Assembly (NCBI GenBank): GCA_002633005.1
Contig: NMRA01000096.1
Coordinates: forward strand, 433,003 to 497,002
Direction: 5' to 3'
DNA: 64,000 nt
Source: Phoronis australis
Lineage: Eukaryota > Phoronida > Phoronidae
Below are positions 45,701-61,861 of the stretch, one piece after another; positions within the stretch are counted from its first letter, which is position 1; every line of letters begins with the position of its first letter. The notes under the pieces are model-generated. The model was not told the DNA's origin, did not search any database, and worked only from the letters and a program-made list of their open reading frames with translations. Position numbers and translations under genes: made by a program.

Positions 45701-48700
45701 TGTTTTTCTAGTCTTTGGATTTTGTTTAAACCAACTCGTGTGCGTCGGTGTGTTTGTATAGCGTGTTTATTTCTTTGAAAATGGTCGGTGGCTCAATTAT
45801 ACTGAATAAATAACTTTATACGTTTTTGCACCAGTTCTTTTAGATTGCTCTATTCTAAGAATGACGGATGTTGCAATCGCAATTCCAGGATTAAATGTAT
45901 ATCGTGTATCAATGTGCTGCCAATATACTTATTGTTCTTTTCCTAATGAATATCGGTCAGCTGCTACGTCGCGTGTCTTCCAAGTGACTCTGTGAGAAAG
46001 TCTCCGCGGTAGAAGTTAGCGCAGTGTTTAATACCAGTTGCTTCATCTCTTAATTTGTAAATGCACATGTTATCAGTGCCAGTTCTTTGTCTCAACAACA
46101 CAAACGAGCAATACAAATTGAATTTTTACACGCCTTCTTCGTCACCACAGGTAGTTCATCAGTCGCTCTGTTATGCTTTTCAGGTCCATCTTTCCACAGA
46201 TTATTGTTTTAATCTATTATATATATAAAATTCATGCCGTATACAGTACACCACTATGTTGTCATAATAGCTGATCTTTATTTCATCAACCTACAATCTC
46301 CTTTACATCTCTGGACACTGATCTTGTGACGTACTTTTGTATCGTTGGTGCATATGTGGAACATAAACATAAACAAATCATAAGCCTACAGTACTTAAAG
46401 ATACATGTAACTAACACGTAACATATTTGCGCACATTACATACCTGAGAACGTAACCAATAGAAACACCAGTGAAAGTTAGCCACGACCACCACTTTTTA
46501 TTAAAGGGTCTGAAAATTATGAAAACCATGACTAAGTGTTAAGGTCATATTCCATTTCAACTCGCAGTCTAAACATGATTTCAGTTTTCATCAGGCATAA
46601 CCGGTTATGAACTTTAGTTTTAAAAATTACTAATCTAATTACATGTAACAACTGTGGCAACCCAGTATTCTATGCGTTTTATCAATGAAATCCATATCTT
46701 CATGCAGTTATGGGAATTTGTATTGTCAAAACGATTATCAAAGACTTCGTAATCAGTCGGGTTTAACAGCAATGACAATCACAGCGACGGTTACAAGAAC
46801 GGCGACAATGATGACGTTACTATGACTAAGTGCAAATTTTCTGTAACGTAGGTATACCGTTCACTGCAGGCTTCAAATTTGGTCACAGCAAACACGGTCA
46901 ATGAAATGCCGGTCATGAGCCAAGGATCCAGTATAATCAAACGAGTCAAAGCGATCATTCCTGAATCTGAAATAGAGTTACGCGTAATTTGATGCGAAAT
47001 GTACCTAGTGGCAAAACAGAGAGGTGGGGGACTGTGTTTATACATTCAGATCTTGACTCTGTTTCGGAATGGAAGCGGAAAATGTCATATAATGAAGGAG
47101 CTTGCCTTACATTTCCTATCGCCTATCACAACGCCACCTTTGGGCACCTCTCGTAGCATTGCAAAAGAACATAGATTTCCTGTGTCTTAATTTCTGTGAC
47201 ACTGTCATCCACATCCCAAATTAGCCTAGTATCCTGCAACTTTGTATCCGTAAAACATCGATTACAGTCGAAAAGTATATTAAAAAAGTCGTCCTAAATT
47301 TCTTAGCTTGTTTCTCCTAACTCTTCTGATAGCAGGTAGATGGGTGGGTAAAATATTCTAGTCTTTCGTTATTTGAGTGCAAAATGTTTCGATTCTTTCA
47401 GTTCTTCTTTTGTCAGAAAGAGAAATAAAATTTTGCGATTTGCGCATAAATTTTACGAGGGGTCGCGCGAGCGGAAACACACCTCTAATCTAATCTAATC
47501 TAATCCAATCTAATCTAATCTTGCAACCTTTTCCAAATGTGTATTCAAAACATTAAAACGTTACCCAACATCAACAGAATTCCACTCAGTGCCGCCGCTA
47601 CCAGTGAACCGGTCATCACCCACACAGTTTCAAAGGACAACGGGATGATTAGTGATCCCACAAAGGAACAGACCTACATATTGGGTAGCAAAAGAGTAAA
47701 GAGCACAAGTTATATTACCAGTGACACTATGCATTTTACAACAAGCGTTATTTATATAGGTTTTAGCGTAAAACACAAAGCGTGTCTGAAATAGGTGACA
47801 CCTGCCGATTTGGAAGTTTTCCAGCTGAGCAGTGCAGGTCGGTAGGCCTAATACGAAACCATTGCCTTGTTGCATAATAGAACGTAAGGTCTACAACCAA
47901 GGAGATCATAGCGTTGTAGGACAGAGAGTGGTAGTTTTCAAAAATTTATCAGCGAAACATCTTCAGCTAAATGTTTCAAACCTGCAGTCACATACTTCTC
48001 ATCTGGCTAGATTGACAATTCTGTGCCTCATAACTAGTTTAAAGACTTTGACGGTAGCCACAAATTTTGCCAAATGCACGGCAACGTGACTGCATTTTAC
48101 TATTTGGACGTTCTTAAAAACACTACAATTTGTCAAGAAGTTGTGTGAAAAGGATAGCTTTAGTTTGTTGATGTTGTTAATTACAACTAGGTACATGGAC
48201 GGCGCAGCACTAAAAAGTGGAGCTGTTGCCCCCCCCCCCCGCTTCCCACCTCCCTATGATGCGCTGCCCATGAGGTAACGTTTTGTCAAAAAGTATACCA
48301 TACCATTCGCATACCAACGTAAGGAGTTTCTTTGTGATAATCATAGACCGGAGGATCTTCAAAAGATGAAATACCATCGAAACCAAAAAGTCGCCCAGTC
48401 GCAGCAATCAACAACTAAACAAGAAGAAATCACTTTAGATCATTCAGTAGAAATAGACGAAAGTTGATGGATAATTTTCTCGTTGATCGACATCGTGAAT
48501 TTTCAAAACACTAGAGTTTTAGTACACGGAGTATTGTATTTGCATCCTTTTCAAATTTCCATAGTTTAACTGACGGCATAAAACATTTGAGAAGAAATCT
48601 AATTGGCTTAACTGCTACTAGCACGTTCTCTTTCACACGGTTCTTAAAAAATTACAGGGATGCGCTCCGTAAACAAAAGATTGTATTGAAAATACCAATC

Positions 48701-50578
48701 AAGTTATGTGAGCAAAAGACAAGTTGTCACAAGAATACTCAATACTCCACAAGCGCTTCCTAGTAAGATAGTGGACACAGCAGTGTTTCGTCGTTAGAAT
48801 GTTGACTTATGGGATACTGTTTCCGTTTCATAAGCAGAGGTGTTCGCCGAAAATGCATCGCGCGTGTCTTGAGCATACGAAACGCACTGCTGATTTTGAT
48901 AGCTGAACTGGAAAAAAAAAACACTGCAGATGGTCCGTTACCAGAATAGCATCGGACGTGCTCAGGCCACATAGGTTGGGCCCATTGCACAAAACAGCTG
49001 ATTTAAAACTCATGAGAACCCTTTTATGTAAATATTGTCATTAGGCTTAGGCTCTTCCAGAGAGTATTACAGAAGTCCGTAGCCAAGTAGGTTACATTCA
49101 TCTGCTACGGATGCAAGGTATTTTAACTAAGTTACTGTCCACAGATAGCGTCCAAAACCACCACACCTTTCGTTTCTCTAGTCAATTCACATAATCTTCT
49201 ACTCGGAAAGATCAGTGATGGCCCCAGAGCAAGTCTGGTCATGTCACTCCCCAAAACAAGGGTGCACAGCAGAAGTTTCTCCTCACTGTGTATTGATTCC
49301 TCTTTAATGAGACAGCTAACGAGGTCCATAGCTAGGGAGGCTACATTCCCCTGTTCTGATTGCTTGAGATTTGATCCAAGTTGCTATGCATGTGAAGTGT
49401 CCACAGTCAAAATTGCTTTCGCTTCTCTGGTCATCTCACTTTGATGTTTACCCCGCAAGGTAGAGTGATTTCCCAGAACAAGTGTCCATAACAGAAACTA
49501 TTTTCTCTCATCGCATTAATGGGAGAGACAATATCCCACTCAAGAGTTAAAACGTCAACTGTCCGAGTTATGAGCATGCTTCAGCCGCTGAGTTTCAGTA
49601 CCTCAGCTCTTGCAAAAGACGAGTTCGATCGCGTGTTGCCACGTGGAGGCACTGTACGCCGTAGTCTTGTTGTGGGAGAAGCTATATGTCTACTGAAGGA
49701 CAAGGGCGGTCAGCGGTGGCACCTGAAAGCGGAGCACTCAGCAAAGCTAGGTACAGTTACTGCTGCTTACACTACACTACAATTACCTGTGGCCAAACCA
49801 CCAACACACTACGTGAACTGGAGTAATCATGAGACTTATCTGAAAGCCCTACCTTCCCTAATGGCGGATGGAGGTCGAAGAACAAGGTGCGAGTCAAGTA
49901 ACATCCACTCATTTGCACAAAAAACGATTCATCCCAACTGAAATGGTACATTACACGTGTTTTTCAAACTAAATACAAAAATTTGAAAAGGTGTTACAAA
50001 TTACACTAAATGGCAATTAAAACAGATATGACATTAAAAGGAAGGGTCACAAAAATAGAAGTCTACAACAAAGAACTCGAATAGAACTTTCTATAATGTT
50101 TTTACACTAAGACACTAGCATACTTATTTGATTTTTAGTTTTACTTTTCATTGGCTCTAAACAACGATTCCTGATAATTTACAAATAATTAAATGTCGAT
50201 AAACGATAACATGCGTTTTCGAAAAACGTTAGACAAACAGATAAAAATGAATAGGCGATTAAGGGGAGATTCCAACAAGCAAAAAGTCAAGTTAAAGCGA
50301 GTGTGTCACATAAAAACATTAGCAAAACTGAATACTCTGCTTGTAATACTTTGCTGCACAAATCGATACAAGACGTACCAAGCCCTTTCGGGCACTCCTA
50401 TATTATGCCAACGTAATAAAACGGTACAGACAAACAGCGCAACTTGTATGATCTTTTTACTGCGACCCCCGTCAGGGCAATACTCCTTGTTGGTACAGTG
50501 GTCCATACGTTTGGCACTCTTTCCTTCATGACGATGCGTGCCGTTTCGCTGACTTCCCGCTCCACGTTGCCCGAACAT
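36787..50578 (-). CDS. POMT2: Protein O-mannosyltransferase 2 (complete, 20 exons)
   Basis: POMT2, complexed with POMT1 in the ER membrane, transfers mannose from dolichyl-phosphate-mannose to Ser/Thr (alpha-dystroglycan and others). Exons: 50379-50578, 49853-49937, 48304-48414, 47565-47673, 46858-46966, 46444-46509, 45375-45468, 44750-44856, 44403-44485, 44017-44123, 43661-43779, 43368-43422, 42466-42617, 41452-41540, 40689-40765, 39886-39963, 39451-39610, 38898-39038, 38450-38564, 36787-36892. Phases agree at all 19 junctions, giving 720 residues; the human protein has 750. Catalytic-loop residues D69-E70 (CWDES) and HPPLGK (90-95) are kept. [13 protein letters not shown], the MIR region (exons 9-15), [32 protein letters not shown] and FLPLAYG place it nearer POMT2 than POMT1. 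The usual DETHFG reads DESFFV, and one MIR stretch is about eight residues shorter than in human. Confidence 0.92.
37695..37695. other. Single ambiguous base
   Basis: One N in POMT2 intron 19, possibly an assembly join as at 26415; no flanking duplication was noticed here. Confidence 0.9.
42809..43129 (+). other. Unclassified open frame inside POMT2 intron 12, antisense to POMT2
   Basis: A 106-codon plus-strand frame lies wholly within the intron. Its middle part ([20 protein letters not shown], then [12 protein letters not shown]) has protein-like composition but matches nothing I know. It may be a fragment of an inserted element. No splice partners were identified. Confidence 0.2.
47485..47520. 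repeat. CTAAT pentanucleotide microsatellite
   Basis: About seven copies of a CTAAT unit with one TCCAAT interruption lie in POMT2 intron 4, about 45 bp past exon 4. Confidence 0.9.
49078..49500. repeat. Imperfect ~250-bp tandem repeat in POMT2 intron 2
   Basis: Two diverged units begin near 49078 (GTAGCCAAGTAGGTTACATTC) and 49328 (CATAGCTAGGGAGGCTACATTC). They keep a common order: a TCCACAG.TAG box, TTTCGTTTCTCTAGTCA, then CCCAGAACAAGTGTCCATAACAGAA-like text. Both strands show broken coding-like stretches, so this may be a decayed repetitive gene or element. Confidence 0.4.
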
Positions 50579-52029
50579 GACGGGATTTAAAGACTTTGAA
50601 CCAATATAAAACGAAGTTCCTTAATACACCATCTGATGCGGGTTGGAAAAGATTGATAGGCCAATAAAAAGTTGCAGCTGTCATTTTTAAAGCAATAGTT
50701 TTATAATACCACGATTTTTCTTGTAAAGATAAGTATGTTTTATGAATGTAGAGTTCCTACGGCAATATATGGTTACGAAAACTCGCTAGTCGGTAACAAA
50801 AATCTCCATACACCTGTTTAGTTAATCCTGTGTCATTTTTTAATCACAATTCATACTGTTACCTCTAATTTTATAAGGTACATGTATACATTCTTTAATC
50901 GTTTTACTGAAAGTATTTTATAAAATGTGAACTCCACAGGATAACATTTAGTTGAGATTTAGCAAAATATTTATTGAAACAATAGACGTTGGACTATCCT
51001 ATTGTACCGGGTCAGTCATTGTAAGTTCAATTTCTCAATTGACGTCAGTACTTCTGTGTAACGTTTTCAAAGCATAGTATTATTTACAGACTTAGTCAGT
51101 GTACGGAGACCACCTCAATGTACGTTGTCTTCAACTTAGTCATCAGTACTGACAGCATTAGTTATAATAGAAGTACAGGGTAGTGTTTACTTATTTTAAT
51201 GATAATGACAATCACGTTGTTGTACTATCAACGAATAAAATTATAATAACTATATGTACGCATCCCGAATTGTGATTAGTTGTCACTTAAAAACAGACAT
51301 AATAATAATAATAATTAAGAAATCAAATATAAATATAACAAAATCTATGCTCGTATGTTGAGTTATTGAAATTTGGCAAATTGTCTAGGAAAATGATGAA
51401 ACCATCGGATAATTATAACTTTTCTATTCTGTTATAGTTTGGAACGTTAGGTTCTTGGAGAGCCATGTTGAGAAATATATTGGTTCTACGTGAACCATGC
51501 AATGTATAATCAAGTAAAAAATACAGCTCATCTTCAAATGAGTCACAACACATATATACACAACCAGTTGTGCAAGAGTTCCAACCCTAAGCTGAACCAA
51601 TAGGGAAAGCTCGGAACGTATCACTGCTATATACTGTACAGTATCAAACATATTTAAATAAAATATTAATACTAATATCCTTTTATTTGGATCTTCTAAG
51701 AAAAGAGAATTACACCTAAATAATCGAATGATGTTTTTTATTACAACTGAGTTTTCTAGTTTAAACTCGAAACGGTTCTTTGGTAGGCTTAGTTCTGAAT
51801 TAAGCAAACTATGATTTGGACAAATTACCAGATATTCTCCATTTTAAAAATAAGTTAAAAACTTCTGCAAAGGGACAATTTACAGGAAAGCCGAAGAAAT
51901 CCATCAAAAACATAAATGGTCGTTTGGCATTGATTTTGATGCAAGAATTTACAAGATCAGGTCATGCTTTTTTGTCGAAAACATCGCATCTGGTTACATT
52001 GGGAGATAATCCGGGAGCATGCAATATTA
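50579..52029. other. Intergenic, upstream of POMT2
   Basis: No supported gene. The first few hundred bases to the right of 50578 should hold the POMT2 promoter; no TATA box was recognised. AAT repeats occur at 51300-51317. Open frames of 79 and 127 codons at 51424-52055 are AT-rich and unlike any family I know. Confidence 0.5.
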
Positions 52030-52768
52030 CAGTGGCGGATCTACGTTTTCAGTAAGGGGGGGTTTAGGATTCCCGCAAAGGTCGAATCCGAGGCGCGTGG
52101 CGCCGAGCGGGGGGGTGGGGCGGAGGTCGGTAAACCCCCCCTCCCGTGTAAGACAACTTTTTGTTTTTGTAGCCAAACAGTGAAATTTCCATGCATCCTG
52201 GTACGTTTCTGGCACTTAACATGTCCCTGGAGTTTTTCTTAAGATAATTAAAAACCCTTCTCGATTTCGTCACATGAACTTGGCTCATAAGTTTCGTGAA
52301 ACCATATTTGTCCACATCTGGGTATGAGTCACACCACCAGCAAAAATTTTTGTTGGAACATCTGCTTACATACACCTTTTTAGCATACGAAAAAGTGTGG
52401 TGTGTATACAGGGGTTTAGACAATTACCAAACATTGAAGAGCGTAAAGAGCACCCACGGGAGTAAAAACTTGAATATCAGATGATCGCAACAGCCTCAAG
52501 CTGTTTAAGAATGATGACCTGTACTGTTAGTCCGGAAATAAACATGTGTTCTGTCTCGTTCAGAGAAAAACTGGCGAACGATGGTGCTCTCAGCTCATAG
52601 CCTATTACTAAACGCAAAAATAAACAATTAAGTATCACTTTATTAAGCTGAATCACGTTGACAACAATTGAAAAACGTCAAATGTATCAGGAAACAAATC
52701 ATCTGAAAACAGTTTCACGAAACCAAAACACTCTGTAAGCCTACACCGTGGTGAAAAGATATACAGGA

Positions 52769-53042
52769 GTAGTTCGTAGAGGGACCAGATGTACACTGAG
52801 AGTACACAAAAACTCTGGCCTGGTCCGTCACGAGACCAAAAGTACACCTGTGCTAATTATCCCTACAAAATAGTCGATCTGTCGCGGGACCAAACAGTAC
52901 TGGTTGAGACAAATAGTTTTACAAAGCACACTTTGGTAAAAAACATCACAAGACTAGTTCGCCGAGGGACCAGAAGTACACTGAAACTCGATATCTACAC
53001 GAATCAAGCTGGACTGGTCCGTCGTGAGACCTAAAGCGTACT
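52769..53042. repeat. Duplicated ~85-bp palindromic unit within the hAT element
   Basis: 52769-52848 and 52954-53042 are related copies. Each starts TAGTTCG..GAGGGACCAGA.GTACACTG and ends CTGGTCCGTC..GAGACC, so each unit is itself an imperfect inverted repeat around GGGACCAG/CTGGTCC. A third partial copy (TCGCGGGACCAAACAGTACT) lies between them. Confidence 0.6.
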
Positions 53043-53645
53043 TTGCAAAAAATTTTGAATTGAAACTTCTCTCTAGACACGTTTTAATCCCCAGTGGTTG
53101 CTCATACGTGTAGTTTACACATCTGGTGGTCAACTGCTGCGAGAGGTTGTCAAGGAAGGGTTTTTGCACCGTTCTGTAGTACTCACTGGAAGAAACAAGT
53201 ATTGGGTACATATTTAACTACGCACTACGCGAAATAAGATTTTGGATATGAAGCAGATAGACTCATGTGGAAATACAAACCAGAATCAGTTTCTGTGCGC
53301 TCGTAGACCCTCTGGTGTACTGGGTAAATTTGGCATGTCTAAAAATAATTTCTATTTCGTTTTCTTTGTACACAAGCACAAAAAACCGACATTATTTCAT
53401 TATTTCAAACTGTGAATAATTATAACTTATTACCTGGGTGTTTCTCCAGGAACGTTGGTCCAATCTACCTGCTGTCTAGACTGCCGAGGAATCAGTATAT
53501 CGGATCCAATGGTTTGCTCGTCTTAGAACCATTCTACCCAGACATCTTCGACGTTAGTTCCCAACGCTTGCACTTCGTCAACTGTTGTGTCAATGAGCTT
53601 GTCCATCTCTACAATGCAGCATCTCGTTTCGCAGCTCAGTTGGCA
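53040..53645 (-). pseudogene. Decayed hAT transposase fragment (ZMYM1/THAP12-like)
   Basis: The upstream part (53434-53645) reads VEMDKLIDTTVDEVQAL, then VEDVWVEWF, a stop (TAA at 53523-53525), then IPRQSRQQVDWTNVPGETP. A donor (CCCAG|GTAATA) and an acceptor (TTTCTTCCAG) bound a 248-bp gap. The frame then resumes at 53185 with SEYYRTVQKPFLDNLSQQL. The R....SNVP..TPEEYYR....PFLD.L..QL pattern is diagnostic of the hAT-like C-terminal region in ZMYM1/THAP12-type proteins. The internal stop and the loss of recognisable text beyond about 53060 make it inactive. Confidence 0.7.
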
Positions 53646-54903
53646 CTAAGCCCCCTGAGGTTACCAAGTCCATTCAAAAGACTTACAGCATGCGCAACTA
53701 AATTTGTTCCGTTCATCATGGACTACTTAAAACCTTGACGATGTATCCCAGGACCCATTTGCATCTCTTGCAATTTTCGAAATAAACGTCCCAATGCTTG
53801 AACGCTTGAAACCCGAAGTACTAACATCAAATAAATGTCAATGGGCATGGGCGTTTCGTCGAGTGGGCCTTTCTACGGAAATTCCCAGTATAGAAAACCT
53901 TAGTGGTGCTTATTGCAGGTAGAAAGACGGTAGGTGTTGAGGTCGGCACTAGGGCTCCTTAGAAGGCCCATAGTAAACATCGCACGAGTCCTGCAAGACT
54001 TTGTTGTGAAATACAGCCTCCCCGCAATTTCTGGTACTGTACACTGTTCGCGAATGCGGTCACTTTGTTAATGTGAGTGCCCCTTTGGTCATTCCTTGTA
54101 TAGTCATAACTTGTTAGAGTGCCATGATCTTCAAACAGACTCGCGACCAGACCACGGCGCCCGCTTCAATAGCAATTCTTCGGAAAACGATTTTTTTCAA
54201 AAGTATTACATGTACATGTACACTGTATGATATTGCGCAAGACTTTACAATACACCAGTCAAATTCGAGTTAAAAACGTGTAGGGTGTAATAGGATGACA
54301 CGGCATGACAGATGAGGTAAAAACGTTGCCCATCAATTCGCCTTCGAATATCAGGGTTGCGGCACCACAATATTTCCCCTAATCAAATCAAAACATATCT
54401 TAGAGTAAAGAAACTAGTTACCTAAAGAAATCAGCTATAGAGCTGCTTTTTCAGAGGTGGATCCCGCCATCTAAAATGCTTGGCTACTTCAGAAGTGTCG
54501 TCGGAAGCGCGCGCACAATTGATCTCCGGGGTTTTGCCGATGAGCCTCGAAGACTCGAAACGCGTTGATTTTCATAACAGCAATTCACAATGCAAAAAAT
54601 ATATTTTCAGAGTGAACCCCCCCTCATTTTTTCCAAGTTGGTTTACTAGGGGTTTACACACGCTGGAGGTGCCGTTTTTGTTTTGCTGGAGACTTTTTTT
54701 TTAAATTTTTGGGTCCTGGCCCGAGGGGGGTTTAAACCCCCTGAACCCCCCCCCCCGTAGATCCGCCACTGATTATTAGGGAGATAATGCGCCAGAGTTG
54801 GGGCTTACGACGGCCCACTCGGAAAAAAGAAGCTGTTCATCGCCACCTGTTGGTACGGTGCTGAAAAACATTTAAGAATAAACTCCCCTGTTAAAAATTC
54901 AAC

Positions 54904-60293
<5,390 letters not shown>

Positions 60294-61861
60294 CTCCTGC
60301 ATATGTATGTTGCAAAAACAAAATTAATGTGCTTCGCAACACAATTCATATTGTCTTTGTAAAATATATCATTATTGTTCACCTGTTATTTTAATGATGT
60401 TTTTTTGTTTGAAAGATTCACATTTAAATCCACTTATTACTGACCTGCACTATATTCAGGTTCCCGACACCAAAATCAAAACTAATCGCATAGTTTGTTA
60501 ACGATGGTACAATTTTAAAATTTTCCATGGCTGATCTAAAAATGACTTTTTACCCAATAAATCAATCAAAATTTATTAAACTGTTCTACCATTTTCAGAT
60601 TTTGTGTACGTGTATGAAGGTCACACAATCATTTAAGTGCAGAATCTTTATAAAATACATGAAGAGCTTGTCATTCAATTCTTATCGCAAATAGAAACTT
60701 TGCATTGTCTAGACTACACATACCAAAAGTCATAAAAGATCCAGTTACAGTCCTGAAGAGAACTTTATTGTAGTATAAGGTGAATATTTACAAGAACAGG
60801 ACCTTATCATTCACAACAATACGCTTAAAATCAATCTCTATCACAGCAGTACATTTACAAGTTTGCATAATAATTACTGCTCCCTCGACCCATTTTTATT
60901 ACGATCCATACAACAATAGGGAAAAGACAAAAGGCTTGAATCATACAGTGAGCAAACAATGTCCAACTTGTTACTGAACACAGTTTGTGTTGGTCAGTTG
61001 TGTTTGCTCTGTGAACAAGAATGTTGAACGAAAACTACCTTTTGCTGGGTCATTTATGTTGGTTTCTATTGTTGGGTGGAGTGTAAATACATACCAGGGG
61101 AGCAGTGATTATTGCAAAAAAATGTCTCCAAGACAACTAGGGGATGTATAATTTCAGAAGGTATTAAAACGGTTTCTTTTTCCTTGAAGACCAAACATTT
61201 GTAATGAATCGAAACTGAAGATGAAATTTATGAAAAGCCTGTTTCATGATGACAAATCCAGTATGGGATCTTAGGTCTTACCAAAGAAGCTTTTGCCCCC
61301 AACTAAGCATGGCGATGCATGAAATCACTTTTAAGTACACTCGTGTTTCCAAAGATGAGGAGCCAAAGTATGAGAGGAATCTTGTGAACTTGCAACGTTA
61401 CTTTAATTGATGGAAAATATCACTTCAGGGGTCTATTGCATGAAAAGTAACACAAGACAGAAATTTGGTGTAACCCTTCACATAACTACATCTGAAAAAT
61501 ATTTAAAACGAAACTTCAGGAAACAAATAAAATATCTGAGAACATACGCATAACTGCTACTTACTAACAGAAAATTTGTGCAGGAAGTGACGTGCTAAAA
61601 ATTACGTGACTACCTTTATTTAGCAATTGTGATGTGGTAGCGCAAGACCAAATTTCTGTCTAAAGTCTTCTTTTACGTTTTTATGGAACAGACCTCAGAG
61701 GTGCATCTTGAGTCTCAGTTCTGGTTTTAAGACCTTCGATGAAACGGGGCTAAAACAGATTTGTCTTACCGGTAAGTTAACCGGAGTTTGGTCTGACCTA
61801 AGACCAAAAATTTTCATTGGTGAAGATTTTCCAAAAAACAATTTAGACATGTAAGCAAATG
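60294..61861. other. Convergent 3' region between PSMC4 and the next gene
   Basis: This should hold the two 3' untranslated regions. Plus-strand AATAAA is at 60556-60561, 263 bp past the PSMC4 stop. Minus-strand AATAAA occurs at 61615-61620 and 60764-60769, past the stop of the right-hand gene. No other feature was seen. Confidence 0.5.

Larger units (their letters stand above)
52030..54771. mobile_element. hAT DNA transposon, 2.7 kb, with 16-bp perfect terminal inverted repeats
   Basis: The left end is CAGTGGCGGATCTACG and the right end (54756-54771) is its exact reverse complement. Both are followed inward by G/C-rich runs (GGGGGGGTTTAGG and CCCCCTGAACCC). CAGTGGCGGAT ends are characteristic of hAT elements. 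Inside lies a decayed minus-strand transposase of the ZMYM1/THAP12 type. The 8 bp on either side (CAATATTA and ATTATTAG) are similar but not identical, so the target duplication has decayed or the border is off by a base or two. The right border is 132 bp before the PSMC4 start codon. Confidence 0.85.

Noticed and set aside
49519-49941. 140-codon plus-strand reading frame
   Set aside because: Its right end is the antisense shadow of POMT2 exon 2 (49853-49937), and the rest shows no recognisable domain.
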